This document shows positions 1 to 7,869 of a stretch of DNA of 64,000 nt, one piece after another. The notes under the pieces are model-generated. The model worked only from the letters and a program-made list of their open reading frames with translations, did not search any database and was not told the DNA's origin. A program made the translations under genes and the position numbers. Source of the DNA: Chitinophaga varians (GTDB lineage Bacteria > Bacteroidota > Bacteroidia > Chitinophagales > Chitinophagaceae); NCBI RefSeq assembly GCF_014529945.1, contig NZ_JACVFB010000008.1, positions 124,001 through 188,000 on the forward strand. Direction: 5' to 3'. Positions within the stretch are counted from its first letter, which is position 1; every line of letters begins with the position of its first letter.

Positions 1-622
1 CCAATTTTCCCAGATCGTTATAATCCAGCTGGGTAGGATCGTATCCTACAGCAAATCGGCCGCCGCGGTTTCTGGTGCCGTTTGCACCGTTACAGATAGC
101 CCATCCGGTCCTTTCATTGATACCTAAACCGGAACTATCGAAATTGGCCTGTAAATAGGCTTTACTGCAATCCACTTCTATCACATCCCCTCTTTTCCAG
201 ACATTGTCGATGCGTTGTCCCAGCCTGGTTTCCAGCGAGGCGATGGTGCCTTTTAATCCCAGCAGGGTATCTATTCGTTGTAAGCTGCTGTAGGCGATTC
301 CACCGGCAGCAAAGCGCGCCTGTCTGGTAAAATATACATTACGGTCCACCAGATCGGCAAATTTCCGGGGTTCTTTCAGCTCTTCCACAATCCAGGTGGA
401 TTGTTTGGCGCCACCGATAAACGGCAGCAGTTCACCATTATAACTGATCCATCCATTCGCCACAGTATTACCATTATCCTCCATTCCGGACACTATTACC
501 GCGCTACCTACCAGCCGGGCCAGTGCTCCCAGCGATTCGCGGTAAGACTTCTGCATAAAGTCAAGCGTATACTGGGTCATCGGGAATCCGCCAAGGTTTG
601 TTAATTCTTCTACTCTGTTCAT
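1..622 (-). CDS. Phage tail collar/fibre-like protein, C-terminus off window
   Basis: Reading down from the ATG at 622 there is an uninterrupted frame of 207 codons to the window edge, so the protein is partial. It begins MNRVEELTNLGGFPMTQYTL. Near residues 180-195 it has a Gly/Asn-rich stretch (GWAICNGANGTRNRGGRF) typical of phage tail-collar and short-fibre proteins, where it precedes receptor-binding sequence. Its ATG overlaps the TGA of the upstream gene (ATGA), so it is the next gene of the tail operon. The expected role is baseplate-distal fibre or receptor binding. The collar call is from motif resemblance; the missing C-terminus would decide specificity. Confidence 0.65.
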   Translation of the reverse strand, partial: MNRVEELTNLGGFPMTQYTLDFMQKSYRESLGALARLVGSAVIVSGMEDNGNTVANGWISYNGELLPFIGGAKQSTWIVEELKEPRKFADLVDRNVYFTRQARFAAGGIAYSSLQRIDTLLGLKGTIASLETRLGQRIDNVWKRGDVIEVDCSKAYLQANFDSSGLGINERTGWAICNGANGTRNRGGRFAVGYDPTQLDYNDLGKL

Positions 623-1104
623 GCTCTTTGTATTTTATAAGTCTTACCAGCTAATTTGTAATTATTGATTAAAGCGCTCATCTCGTTTTCGTCAAAAGAC
701 AGGTTACGCGGGGTGAACACATAAAAACTCACGGGGTTGCTGCCCACCTCCTCTTCGGTGTACAGATACAGCGGCTTGTTTTCGGATTCCTGCCAGAGAT
801 AGACCGGCTTCTGTTCAATCTCCTGATAGAGATAAACCGGTTCGTAGATCATACCATCCCTGATTTTAATCCTTCTCAGCGAAATGTCGTACCGGTCGTT
901 TAAAAGTCTTTCCAGGTATACTACCTGTGGCGTTATTTTTAACCGGTAAAGATTGGCGTCCCGGTTACGTCTGAACTGCTGATATAAGTAGTTCACCGGA
1001 TTGCACAACGCCAGTAGCCATGCCACATGTCTCATCTTGCGCAACTGGGGAGGCATGAGTAATCTCACCAGTTTGGGGAAGTCTATTTCGTAAATCCTGC
1101 TCAT
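619..1104 (-). CDS. Putative baseplate protein in the gpI position
   Basis: 161-residue soluble protein lying between the gpJ-like gene and the fibre gene and overlapping each by 4 bp (ATGA), so translation is probably coupled. I do not recognise a domain with certainty. In P2-like and related contractile tails the protein between gpJ and the fibre is gpI, which links the baseplate wedge to the fibre; position alone suggests this role. The middle (residues 90-125) has repeated short words containing PVYLYQE, PVYLWQE and PLYLYTEE, probably three strands of a beta repeat. Function is inferred from synteny. Confidence 0.5.
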   Translation of the reverse strand: MSRIYEIDFPKLVRLLMPPQLRKMRHVAWLLALCNPVNYLYQQFRRNRDANLYRLKITPQVVYLERLLNDRYDISLRRIKIRDGMIYEPVYLYQEIEQKPVYLWQESENKPLYLYTEEEVGSNPVSFYVFTPRNLSFDENEMSALINNYKLAGKTYKIQRA

Positions 1105-1946
1105 ATAATTACACTTTGAGGGAGGTATTCAATATGCAGATCGTCCTTCGGCGATTTTATTCTCAGGTAACCTGCATCCGGACTGTATTTCACGTCAAAG
1201 GCAGTAAACGGCACATCAGAGTAACTGGCCTGTGCCTGTACGATGTGCGGGATCACCACACCATCTACTTTCTGTAAAGCATCTACCAGGTAGGACAGTA
1301 CGAATACGCCGTTAAAGGGCAGGTTCCTGAGGTAGGTTTTAATACAATTCAGTATCGGCTCGGAGTCAGCGCCATCCAGGCGGACGCCGTCTTTATCCAG
1401 TACCAGCGGGTTGTAATAAATTTTCAGTGAGAGCTTGAGGCTGTCTGCATCGCGGCTTTCCACGATCAGCGGATTGACGCCGGCATCTTTAATGCGCTGC
1501 ATATATTCCTCGAAAGCGTCCAGTTCTGTCAGGGTTAATGGGGCAAGATCGCCTCCGCTCATTTTAGCCACCTTCATTTTCAAGCCCCTGGTTTGTTCCA
1601 CTACCGCGCAGAAGGTCACAATCTTTCTGGCGTTGATCTGGTCTTCTGTCAGTCCTGTGGTATCGTAGTAGTCTTCGTCCTGTACCAGTTCGGCGCCATA
1701 CTGAAAGTCTTTAGCTTTGTTGGCATACCACCGCAGGTGATGCGGGGAGCGTTCATCAATCAGGCTGGTCACTTCGTTCTTGTGCTGGTCGAAGAGGTTT
1801 TCCACCGCCCACACAGTAACGGCCACCACATATGTCCACATGCGCCAGATGGCTGTTTTACTGGTACTGGTAAGGCCCGCTAAGGTAGCAGATGTCTTCA
1901 CCCTGCCGATGATATCTTCCTGTATTTCAGTTATTGTTCTTGCCAT
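1101..1946 (-). CDS. Baseplate J-like protein
   Basis: 281 residues. The start (MARTITEIQEDI) followed by a helical segment, and the later segment with periodic beta strands ending in conserved Tyr/Pro residues, resemble the baseplate J/gp47 family that forms the wedge ring around a contractile-tail hub. Its place directly after gp25-like and LysM genes agrees. It overlaps the next gene by 4 bp. The wedge protein normally acts with gp25 and gpI to hold the baseplate in the extended state. The family call rests on N-terminal pattern and gene order. Confidence 0.6.
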   Translation of the reverse strand: MARTITEIQEDIIGRVKTSATLAGLTSTSKTAIWRMWTYVVAVTVWAVENLFDQHKNEVTSLIDERSPHHLRWYANKAKDFQYGAELVQDEDYYDTTGLTEDQINARKIVTFCAVVEQTRGLKMKVAKMSGGDLAPLTLTELDAFEEYMQRIKDAGVNPLIVESRDADSLKLSLKIYYNPLVLDKDGVRLDGADSEPILNCIKTYLRNLPFNGVFVLSYLVDALQKVDGVVIPHIVQAQASYSDVPFTAFDVKYSPDAGYLRIKSPKDDLHIEYLPQSVII

Positions 1947-1987
1947 AATAAATATTGTTCTGTTACGCTCTTTTTCTGCGTCTGGTT

Positions 1988-2284
1988 TTAACTTACCCGG
2001 AAATCAATCTGTATTCCCATATACCCGATGCCGCCTTTTATAGCCGCGTCGTCCTCAGCGGTAAACGCATTGGCGGGGAAGATCCTGTTATCCCTTAAAT
2101 ATTGAAATACTCTCTTATTAGTCACCTCCACGTCCGGTACCAGTAAATATTTACCAGGTATCAGATTATCGGTAATACTGAGTTCATTCGTATTGGCAAA
2201 CTCGAAGAGCGTATCTATCCCGCCTTTTGTCTGCATGGCGATATCCAACAGGCACTGATGCGGTTTTATATCAACTGTTTCCAT
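1988..2284 (-). CDS. LysM-like tail protein
   Basis: 98 residues. Residues 8-50 follow a LysM pattern: a hydrophobic start (CLLDIAMQTKGGIDTLFEFA), an Asn-rich turn, then a GKYLLVP end. In contractile tails and extracellular injection systems a small LysM protein sits between the sheath/hub genes and baseplate wedge genes and is thought to join the tube end to the baseplate. The start overlaps the gp25-like gene by 14 bp. The C-terminal half (residues 55-98) is not assigned. Confidence 0.6.
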   Translation of the reverse strand: METVDIKPHQCLLDIAMQTKGGIDTLFEFANTNELSITDNLIPGKYLLVPDVEVTNKRVFQYLRDNRIFPANAFTAEDDAAIKGGIGYMGIQIDFRVS

Positions 2285-2564
2285 ATACTGCGTCTATGTT
2301 TAGTTCCCCTTTATCGGTAATATCCACTGATCTTACCAACATACCATCTTCCACAAACTGCATTTCCAATTCGCGCAGCAGATCGCCAATGTTGTTGTCC
2401 TGCAGGTAACCGAAGGCATCTATGCCTACTGTCGGAAATTCCTTAAAGGACCCTTTGTTATTGATCAGCAGCATTTCCTGATGTTGCAACGTGCTAAAGC
2501 CGATGACCAGGTCTTCATTGCTGATATCCAGATCGATGTCTTTATTAAATAATATATCTTTCAT
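2271..2564 (-). CDS. gp25/gpW-like baseplate wedge protein
   Basis: 97-residue acidic protein of the size of the gp25/GPW family, the most conserved wedge subunit of contractile tails, which contacts the first sheath ring. The N-terminal strand (KDILFNKDIDLDISNEDLVI) and the helix-rich middle with EFPTVGIDAF then LLRELEMQF fit the family. It overlaps the upstream gene by 4 bp and the LysM gene by 14 bp. The lysozyme-like EPR motif of T4 gp25 is not obvious, so the assignment uses fold pattern plus synteny. Confidence 0.6.
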   Translation of the reverse strand: MKDILFNKDIDLDISNEDLVIGFSTLQHQEMLLINNKGSFKEFPTVGIDAFGYLQDNNIGDLLRELEMQFVEDGMLVRSVDITDKGELNIDAVYGNS

Positions 2565-2785
2565 GATAATTGACCGTTAAAAACGCCTGTTACCGGTCCC
2601 CCATTAGGGGGCGCCGTTAATCCGGCCGTGTAATTAATCTGCGCGGTTTTCACATAGGTATCCACCGCTTCCGCCAATTTGCTGCAAAACATCTCCAGGC
2701 TCTGTTCTTCATCAGCGTCTGCATCTTTTACATCTTTGAATACCTTTTTAATATCTGCGGCTAATGTGCTTTTATTCAGTGGCAT
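2561..2785 (-). CDS. Small protein of tail operon, unknown function
   Basis: 74 residues. The N-terminal two thirds is a charged, probably helical segment (ADIKKVFKDVKDADADEEQS) and the C-terminus is Gly/Pro-rich (GLTAPPNGGPVTGVFNGQL). No domain recognised. It lies 4 bp after the spike gene and overlaps the gp25 gene by 4 bp, so it is almost certainly translated as part of the baseplate operon. A spike-tip or hub chaperone role is possible but not shown. Confidence 0.6.
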   Translation of the reverse strand: MPLNKSTLAADIKKVFKDVKDADADEEQSLEMFCSKLAEAVDTYVKTAQINYTAGLTAPPNGGPVTGVFNGQLS

Positions 2786-2789
2786 GGTA

Positions 2790-3254
2790 TTATTTTAGAA
2801 TTTTGGATAAACGATCTTTGATAGCAACAAACGCCGCCTTGTTCATGGGTGCATAGATTTTCACGATTTCATCCAGCAGGTCATCCAGGCACTTTTTCAG
2901 GGTGTCGTTACCATTGCTGACCAACAAACCATCTTTGTCAAACTCCATGTATTTTTTATCAGCGTTGTATTTTACCTTTTCAATTTTTTCGGTGCTGATG
3001 ACGACATAGTCATCGCTGCCATTGATACGGCCGATCAAAACACTGGAGCCTTTTGGCGGGATAGCCGCTATCCCGTCATGCGCACCCGCAACGGAACGCA
3101 GGCGGACATTGGCAATTTGTAGTCCGGTAGCCAGCTGTACGTCCACCACGCCGGCTTTTTCATCCGCTTCAAGTACCGTTGCCGGAATAATGGTAGCATG
3201 TGTTTGACTAAGCTTTCTTAGCCCCTGTACCAGTTGTGCCTGTTGTTTGTTCAT
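2790..3254 (-). CDS. gpV-like baseplate spike protein
   Basis: 154 residues. After a helical N-terminus there is an OB-fold-like beta segment (residues 20-85: ATVLEADEKAGVVDVQLATG, then IPPKGSSVLIGRINGSDDYV) like the gpV/gp45 spike family and phage baseplate assembly proteins. Such trimers cap the hub and pierce the outer membrane. The C-terminal third is helical and charged. Its start lies 47 bp inside the upstream hub gene, an unusually long overlap, but the hub gpD followed by spike gpV order is the usual one. Confidence 0.55.
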   Translation of the reverse strand: MNKQQAQLVQGLRKLSQTHATIIPATVLEADEKAGVVDVQLATGLQIANVRLRSVAGAHDGIAAIPPKGSSVLIGRINGSDDYVVISTEKIEKVKYNADKKYMEFDKDGLLVSNGNDTLKKCLDDLLDEIVKIYAPMNKAAFVAIKDRLSKILK

Positions 3255-4482
3255 CTTTCTTACTTATTTTATCCCCAATTCCACAAACCCTTCTGGCGCC
3301 ACCGGTACCAAAGGTTACCTCCGTACTATCCAGCACATATACACCATCCCGGTCATTATAGTTTCTATCCCTTAATGATACGGCAAACCCTGGTGCTGAA
3401 AATGGTTGCAGAAAGGCTGTCACTTTCCCATCATAACCATCATAACTTAACTCTTTCAGTCTTTTGAGCGCCACTTCTTTCAAACCTTTCAACTCTTTCG
3501 ACCCCTTCGGCCCTTTCAACTCTTTGTCCGGATCCACATCGGGTACATAAAACGTCCTGATGTCGCCCCTTTCGCCAACTGTCACCTCTTCTGCAACGTT
3601 TCTATTGGTAAAATGGATCACTCTCACCTTTAAGGGGGCATCAATGGCCTTCCTATATCTCAATTGTTCGCTGCTGACAAGATTCAAACCAATACCATAC
3701 CTCACAGGGTCTTTGATCTCCTTATATTTCAGGGGTTCAAACCTTTTCCCCGTCCATTTTCTGTTCTCGTTACGGACGGCCTGTTTCCCTGGCTGTAAAT
3801 CCTTCAACCCGGCATATAATTCCGGCCCGTTGAAATAGATGGTAACAAAAGCCTCTCTTTTCAATTTTTCCAATGCTTCCAATCCTGTCTCACCATTGAA
3901 GCTCATTTTTACAAGTGGGATATTTGGGATCTTATCACTCAGCACGATATCCGTACCTTGACGGATGAAATTCAGTACGTCCTTAACGGTCGTTTTAGGC
4001 GGGTTCTCGTATGTAGGATCTTTTTCACGATATTCCTGCAGTTTCTTCAAGGCCGGAAATTCCTGTGTAATTACCTTGTTTCGTAGCTGCCAGCTATACC
4101 CCTCGCATTCGATCACACAGGGTGTGGTAAAATCTATTCTGCTTACGAAACCCTCAAACTCCAGTTCATTTTCATCATCATAGCCTAACCATATCTCCAC
4201 TGCATCTCCGACCTTAAAGAACGATCCTGTTTTCTCCGCCACTCTTCTTGCCGCTCTTTCCATCACCTCTTCCGAAAAAGCAGATTTTCCACTTCTGGTG
4301 TTATCTCCTGGTTCAAGTATTGATGCGGTAGTCAATTCGCCCGTTTTATACAGCACGGCAGAAGTAGGGATCCGTATAGTGGCGGTATCTACGAAAGAAT
4401 AAATACTCCTTTTTACTTTCACTTCATTTACGTCCGTGAAGAAGTGCTGACCTATTCGTATTTTGCAGGTAAGTTTAAACAT
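3208..4482 (-). CDS. gpD/VgrG-like tail hub protein
   Basis: 424 residues. The N-terminus (strand-rich, with FTDVNEVKVKRSIYSFVDTA) and the middle (EIWLGYDDENELEFEGFVSR) fit the late control protein gpD / VgrG N-terminal hub family, which forms the trimer joining tube to spike. The C-terminal 25 residues are Lys/Thr/Gly-rich and probably flexible. It is 8 bp overlapped by the DUF6046-like gene and overlaps the spike gene by 47 bp. The DNA at 3420-3520 contains short Lys/Glu/Leu repeats (KELKGPKGSKELKGLKEVAL) that look like a recently expanded low-complexity insert. Confidence 0.65.
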   Translation of the reverse strand: MFKLTCKIRIGQHFFTDVNEVKVKRSIYSFVDTATIRIPTSAVLYKTGELTTASILEPGDNTRSGKSAFSEEVMERAARRVAEKTGSFFKVGDAVEIWLGYDDENELEFEGFVSRIDFTTPCVIECEGYSWQLRNKVITQEFPALKKLQEYREKDPTYENPPKTTVKDVLNFIRQGTDIVLSDKIPNIPLVKMSFNGETGLEALEKLKREAFVTIYFNGPELYAGLKDLQPGKQAVRNENRKWTGKRFEPLKYKEIKDPVRYGIGLNLVSSEQLRYRKAIDAPLKVRVIHFTNRNVAEEVTVGERGDIRTFYVPDVDPDKELKGPKGSKELKGLKEVALKRLKELSYDGYDGKVTAFLQPFSAPGFAVSLRDRNYNDRDGVYVLDSTEVTFGTGGARRVCGIGDKISKKDEQTTGTTGTGAKKA

Positions 4483-5035
4483 TATCTAAAAAAAGTTTAA
4501 AGGGACTATCACTAACCAGATTTATTTCGTACGGCTTTACGTTCTCTATTCCCACGAGTTCGGGCCAGGTAAGGTCTGTCATGACAACCTGCCCCTTATC
4601 CAAAAAAAGATCTGTCAACACACTTCTGAGAAACAATACCGTATTTCGCTTGTAGTAGTCATCAAGCTCCTTGATTTCATTAATAGGAAACATATTATCT
4701 TCCCTGACAATAATTCCTTTAATATTAATTTTGTAATCTTCTCTGCTAATCAGCTCTTTTACGGTACCGATGCTATTTACCATGGATGTTTCCACAATTG
4801 TTTTGCGGCCGGATATTTTTATAACAGGATTACGAAGTTGTAATGCCGGTCCCGATGGATTGGGGCCGAGACTTACCGGCATAAAATACGGTCGGCCGAA
4901 CTGTTCCCTTCCATAATAAGACGAGGCCTTACCTCCTTTCGTTGGATTACCCGGCTTATGTATGATATCAAAAGGTGGTGGATTGTAATTCCAGACATCT
5001 TTAAAGTATTTCTCTAAAAGTAGCTTGCTTGTCAT
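4475..5035 (-). CDS. DUF6046-like tail protein
   Basis: 186 residues. From memory this resembles DUF6046, a family found in Bacteroidota phage and tail-like clusters between the tape measure and the hub. The segment VSLGPNPSGPALQLRNPVIK followed by KTIVETSMVNSIGTVKELIS, a basic RE-rich stretch and a Pro-rich C-terminus are as I recall the family. By position it may be equivalent to gp53/gpX-type proteins that attach tape measure to hub, but its biochemical role is unknown to me. It overlaps the tape-measure stop by 4 bp (ATGA). Confidence 0.6.
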   Translation of the reverse strand: MTSKLLLEKYFKDVWNYNPPPFDIIHKPGNPTKGGKASSYYGREQFGRPYFMPVSLGPNPSGPALQLRNPVIKISGRKTIVETSMVNSIGTVKELISREDYKINIKGIIVREDNMFPINEIKELDDYYKRNTVLFLRSVLTDLFLDKGQVVMTDLTWPELVGIENVKPYEINLVSDSPFKLFLDNV

Positions 5036-6855
5036 ATGTTGATGGCGTTTGCACTATTTAATACACGAAGCAGGGCTTCTGTTACCATTTGCTCCACGTC
5101 GTTCACTCCTTCTCTCAGCTGGGTGGTGCTGATATTGATGTTATCAAACAATTTCTGTAGGTTGATGATAATATTCTTGTTACCACCACCGGTAATACCT
5201 TCTGCCCTATCTTTCGCCGTGTTCAGGCCGCTTAGCGCTTTTGGGCTATCGGCTTTTCCACCACTGGCCGTATTGCCGGCTCCGGTAAAGCCTTCCGGCA
5301 CCTTTGGAATTCCCAGCGGATTGCCCAGTTTTATTTTGGGAGCGCCCGCGCCTTTTTCAAATCCATCTTTAACGGCTGAACCGATCTTTACAGCATTATC
5401 AGCAGCATTTCTTAAAGCAGTGAACCCTGTCAGATCGGAGACAGCTGTTTTTCCAGCTTCCCAGGCCTGCTTCCATTCACCTTTGAGCATGAGTTGGATC
5501 GTCTTAATAATCCCGGTTATGCCATTCGCCATTCCCATTATACTATCGATGACGAGATGCCCTATCAGCATGGCGAGACCTTTTAGCCCTTCCCATACGC
5601 CCAGTATCATGCCTCTGAATCCGGCAAAAGTGTTCCAGCAATAAATAACGGCCCCCACCAAAGCAATGATACCTCCTACTATCAGACCAACAGTACTAAT
5701 GCTCATAACAAAATTCACCGCCGCCTGTCCCATCTCCCATAATTTATAGGCGATCACCAGGCTTCCGATCATGGAAGCAAGGACGCCCAGCCAGGTGGAG
5801 TTTTCAGAGACCCATACCGCCGCGGTTTGCAACCAGGTAGCGATTGGAATCAAGGCGTTGTTAATAAAGTCGGTAGCAATAGGTAATAACGCCGATCCGA
5901 TCGTTGTCTGGGCAGTTTGCAAAATGTCGTTAAACTGTTCCCATCTGGACGTGGCAGACTCGCTTTGTTCTTTCATGCCGTCGGCAAAGGCCCCGTTACC
6001 AGAAGCGGTACCTGCCATCACGGTGGTCAGTTGTTCCGCTGAAATTTTTCCGGCCTTCAGGCGCTTCTCCAGCTTCTCCACTTCAATACCGGTTTTCGCC
6101 GAGATTTGCTCCAGCGGATTAAATCCTGCCGCTGTCAATTCCTTCACCGTTTCCGAAGTGAGCTTACCGGTTTCTGTGATTTTACCGTAGGTCTTCACCA
6201 GCTCGGCCATTTTCTCTTTGTTGCCGCCACTGACATTCCCCAGCATTGTTAAAGTGGGGATCACATTTTTGGCCGCCACCCCATTCTCCATTAACCCCTG
6301 CGCATTCGCAATGAGTTCATTGGTCCTGAAAGGTGTGCTGGCTCCCATGCCCTGTAGGTCAGCAATCATTCCCTTGGCGTCTGCTGCATTTCCGGTGAAC
6401 TTCTTAAACGCCAGTTCCGTCTGTTGGATGTCCATGCCCATTTTGAGAAGGCTGGAGGCCCCACTGATAATTTTATCGGCCGGGAAATCGAATTCCAGTT
6501 TTCCTTTTTTCTTTCCCCCTTCTCCGGCCGCATCAGCAGGGCCTGACAGGGCAGGTGACGTCGCCATCTCACTGGCGGCAGCAGTAGCCTTATTCAGTTC
6601 ATTGATGGTACTGCTGAATGTATTGACGCTGTCGATCCTGCCTTGCAAACCAGCCTTTACCCTATCCAGTGCAACAATTGAGGTCATGGATTTGGAACTG
6701 TTGCGTAAGGCTTCTATCTTCTCCAGCTTTTTCTGAATTTCCCCGATGGACATGCTCATGGTGCCATTGTTGGCAATCACCTTTCGCTGCCAATCAGACA
6801 CCTTGCCAAACGCAGCAATAGCAGCTTCGTTCATCTCTCCAAATCCTACGCTCAT
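5032..6855 (-). CDS. Tape measure protein
   Basis: 607 residues. A coiled-coil N-terminus (1-110) is followed by a conserved tape-measure segment (about 145-320: LELAFKKFTGNAADAKG-like, ASTPFRTNELIANAQ, TGKLTSETVKELTAAGFNPL, with the final ERLKAGKISAEQLT). Two or three hydrophobic helices follow at about 345-430. The C-terminus is Gly/Ala-rich then helical. Length sets tail length; about 600 residues would give a fairly short tail of order 90 nm by the usual 1.5 angstrom per residue rule (inference). It is the first gene after the frameshifting chaperone, as in lambda- and P2-type tails. Confidence 0.85.
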   Translation of the reverse strand: MSVGFGEMNEAAIAAFGKVSDWQRKVIANNGTMSMSIGEIQKKLEKIEALRNSSKSMTSIVALDRVKAGLQGRIDSVNTFSSTINELNKATAAASEMATSPALSGPADAAGEGGKKKGKLEFDFPADKIISGASSLLKMGMDIQQTELAFKKFTGNAADAKGMIADLQGMGASTPFRTNELIANAQGLMENGVAAKNVIPTLTMLGNVSGGNKEKMAELVKTYGKITETGKLTSETVKELTAAGFNPLEQISAKTGIEVEKLEKRLKAGKISAEQLTTVMAGTASGNGAFADGMKEQSESATSRWEQFNDILQTAQTTIGSALLPIATDFINNALIPIATWLQTAAVWVSENSTWLGVLASMIGSLVIAYKLWEMGQAAVNFVMSISTVGLIVGGIIALVGAVIYCWNTFAGFRGMILGVWEGLKGLAMLIGHLVIDSIMGMANGITGIIKTIQLMLKGEWKQAWEAGKTAVSDLTGFTALRNAADNAVKIGSAVKDGFEKGAGAPKIKLGNPLGIPKVPEGFTGAGNTASGGKADSPKALSGLNTAKDRAEGITGGGNKNIIINLQKLFDNINISTTQLREGVNDVEQMVTEALLRVLNSANAINI

Positions 6856-6892
6856 ATCGTTACTCTTTTTTACTTTACTTTCAGATCAGCCC

Positions 6893-7377
6893 TTATCTGA
6901 TGGACTGTCCTTTTAACTCTTTTTGCCTTATATCATGCAGTTGCGCGAACTTCTGCGCCCATTGCGCATCTGTCAGCTGCGAGGTGTCTACCTGCGGCAA
7001 ATAATATTCAAACAGCGTTTGTATATAACCCAGCGGATTACTTTCAAAATCGCCGGACGCCTCGCTTAGAGCTTTTCCACTTCTACTTTTTTTGCATCCA
7101 GCAGCTTGTCCAGCTGTGCGCCCAAACCGTAGAGATAGGACTTGTCTTCCACTATCGCTTCATCACCGCCCAACCAGGTGGCTTTCAAAATTGTTTCGTG
7201 GTATGCCAGCGGATCACCTGAAATCAGTGTCATCGCATAGCTCACTTCGTCCCTGTTGGGCTTTCTGCAATACCCGACCTTACCATCAGCAGCAGTCAGT
7301 TTGAAGACATCTTTATACTTTTCTTTCCAGGCCTGAATGTGCTCATTTGTGATCTTTACTGCTTTTTCTATTGTCAT
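6893..7377 (-). CDS. Tail assembly chaperone, long (GT-like) -1 frameshift product
   Basis: If ribosomes slip -1 on the A AAA AAA heptamer (7087-7093), translation leaves the short frame after LLDAKK and continues through an open frame to the TAA at 6893-6895. The added 58-60 residues begin SRSGKALSEASGDFESNPLG and end in QLHDIRQKELKGQSIR. This frame has no start codon of its own, is open exactly over the gap between the chaperone and the tape measure, and has coding-like composition. The long form would be about 161 residues. This is the lambda G/GT and P2 E/E' arrangement. The frame and the heptamer are seen; the frameshift itself is inferred. Confidence 0.65.
7066..7377 (-). CDS. Tail assembly chaperone, short (G-like) product
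   Basis: 103-residue soluble protein between tube and tape measure, the invariable position of the tail assembly chaperone (lambda gpG, P2 gpE). It ends with LLDAKKVEVEKL and TAA. Twenty-odd bases before the stop is a run of seven A on the coding strand (plus-strand T run 7087-7093) in the phase A AAA AAA, a canonical -1 slippery heptamer. The chaperone coats the tape measure during tail assembly. No sequence family recognised; call from position, size and frameshift signal. Confidence 0.7.
   Translation of the reverse strand: MTIEKAVKITNEHIQAWKEKYKDVFKLTAADGKVGYCRKPNRDEVSYAMTLISGDPLAYHETILKATWLGGDEAIVEDKSYLYGLGAQLDKLLDAKKVEVEKL
7087..7093 (-). promoter_or_regulatory. Putative -1 ribosomal frameshift heptamer (A AAA AAA)
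   Basis: Seven consecutive A on the minus strand, phased as Ala-Lys-Lys codons GCA AAA AAA. The zero frame stops 19 nt later at TAA (7066-7068). The -1 frame is open for about 60 codons past this point. Positioned inside the tail assembly chaperone gene immediately before the tape measure. Confidence 0.65.
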
Positions 7378-7417
7378 GATTTTAATATTGATAATGATGA
7401 ATACTCAAAATGGATGA

Positions 7418-7837
7418 TTAGATATTCTGCTGCAGGCCCATGAAAATAATAGGCAGGGTGATCTCCATGAATTTGGCACCCTGTTCCCAGCCTTTCTCAA
7501 ATTCTTTAAACTGGAAACCTTTAATCAGATCGGTACGTGGCAGGGAACCATCTTCTTTCACATAAGCCACTACGATGTCGCCACTGAAATCGAGCAGATC
7601 TCTTCCCTGGGCCAGGCGAACGATGTCCACCAGCCGGTCGAACTGAAACTTCAGCAATTTGATCTCCCCTTCGTAGGTGCGTTTGCCACGCTGGATGCCA
7701 ATGGGCTCGTCGCCAGCGCCATGCAGGTGTTCTTTTTCCTGCGACAATTTGTATTTAATGCCCCTGATACCGGTTAACTCCTGTCCCATTACCACCACTT
7801 TCATATTGGCCCAGGTACATTCTTTACTATCAAACAT
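7418..7837 (-). CDS. Tail tube protein
   Basis: 139 residues, the right size for a contractile-tail tube subunit. It follows the sheath gene directly (32 bp) as in P2 (FI-FII) and in tailocins. The pattern of beta strands with central LSQEKEHLHGAGDEPIGIQR and KRTYEGEIKLLKFQFDRLV (a charged loop followed by the long helix of the tube fold) and the C-terminal WEQGAKFMEITLPIIFMG strand match tube proteins. It stacks in hexameric rings inside the sheath. Confidence 0.75.
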   Translation of the reverse strand: MFDSKECTWANMKVVVMGQELTGIRGIKYKLSQEKEHLHGAGDEPIGIQRGKRTYEGEIKLLKFQFDRLVDIVRLAQGRDLLDFSGDIVVAYVKEDGSLPRTDLIKGFQFKEFEKGWEQGAKFMEITLPIIFMGLQQNI

Positions 7838-7869
7838 ATTTTAGACTTTTAAATATTATACAATCAGAT

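Noticed and set aside
5036..5644. Plus-strand frame of 202 codons opposite the tape measure gene
   Set aside because: Shadow of the tape-measure frame; low-complexity composition with many Pro, Ala and Ser, no promoter or family.
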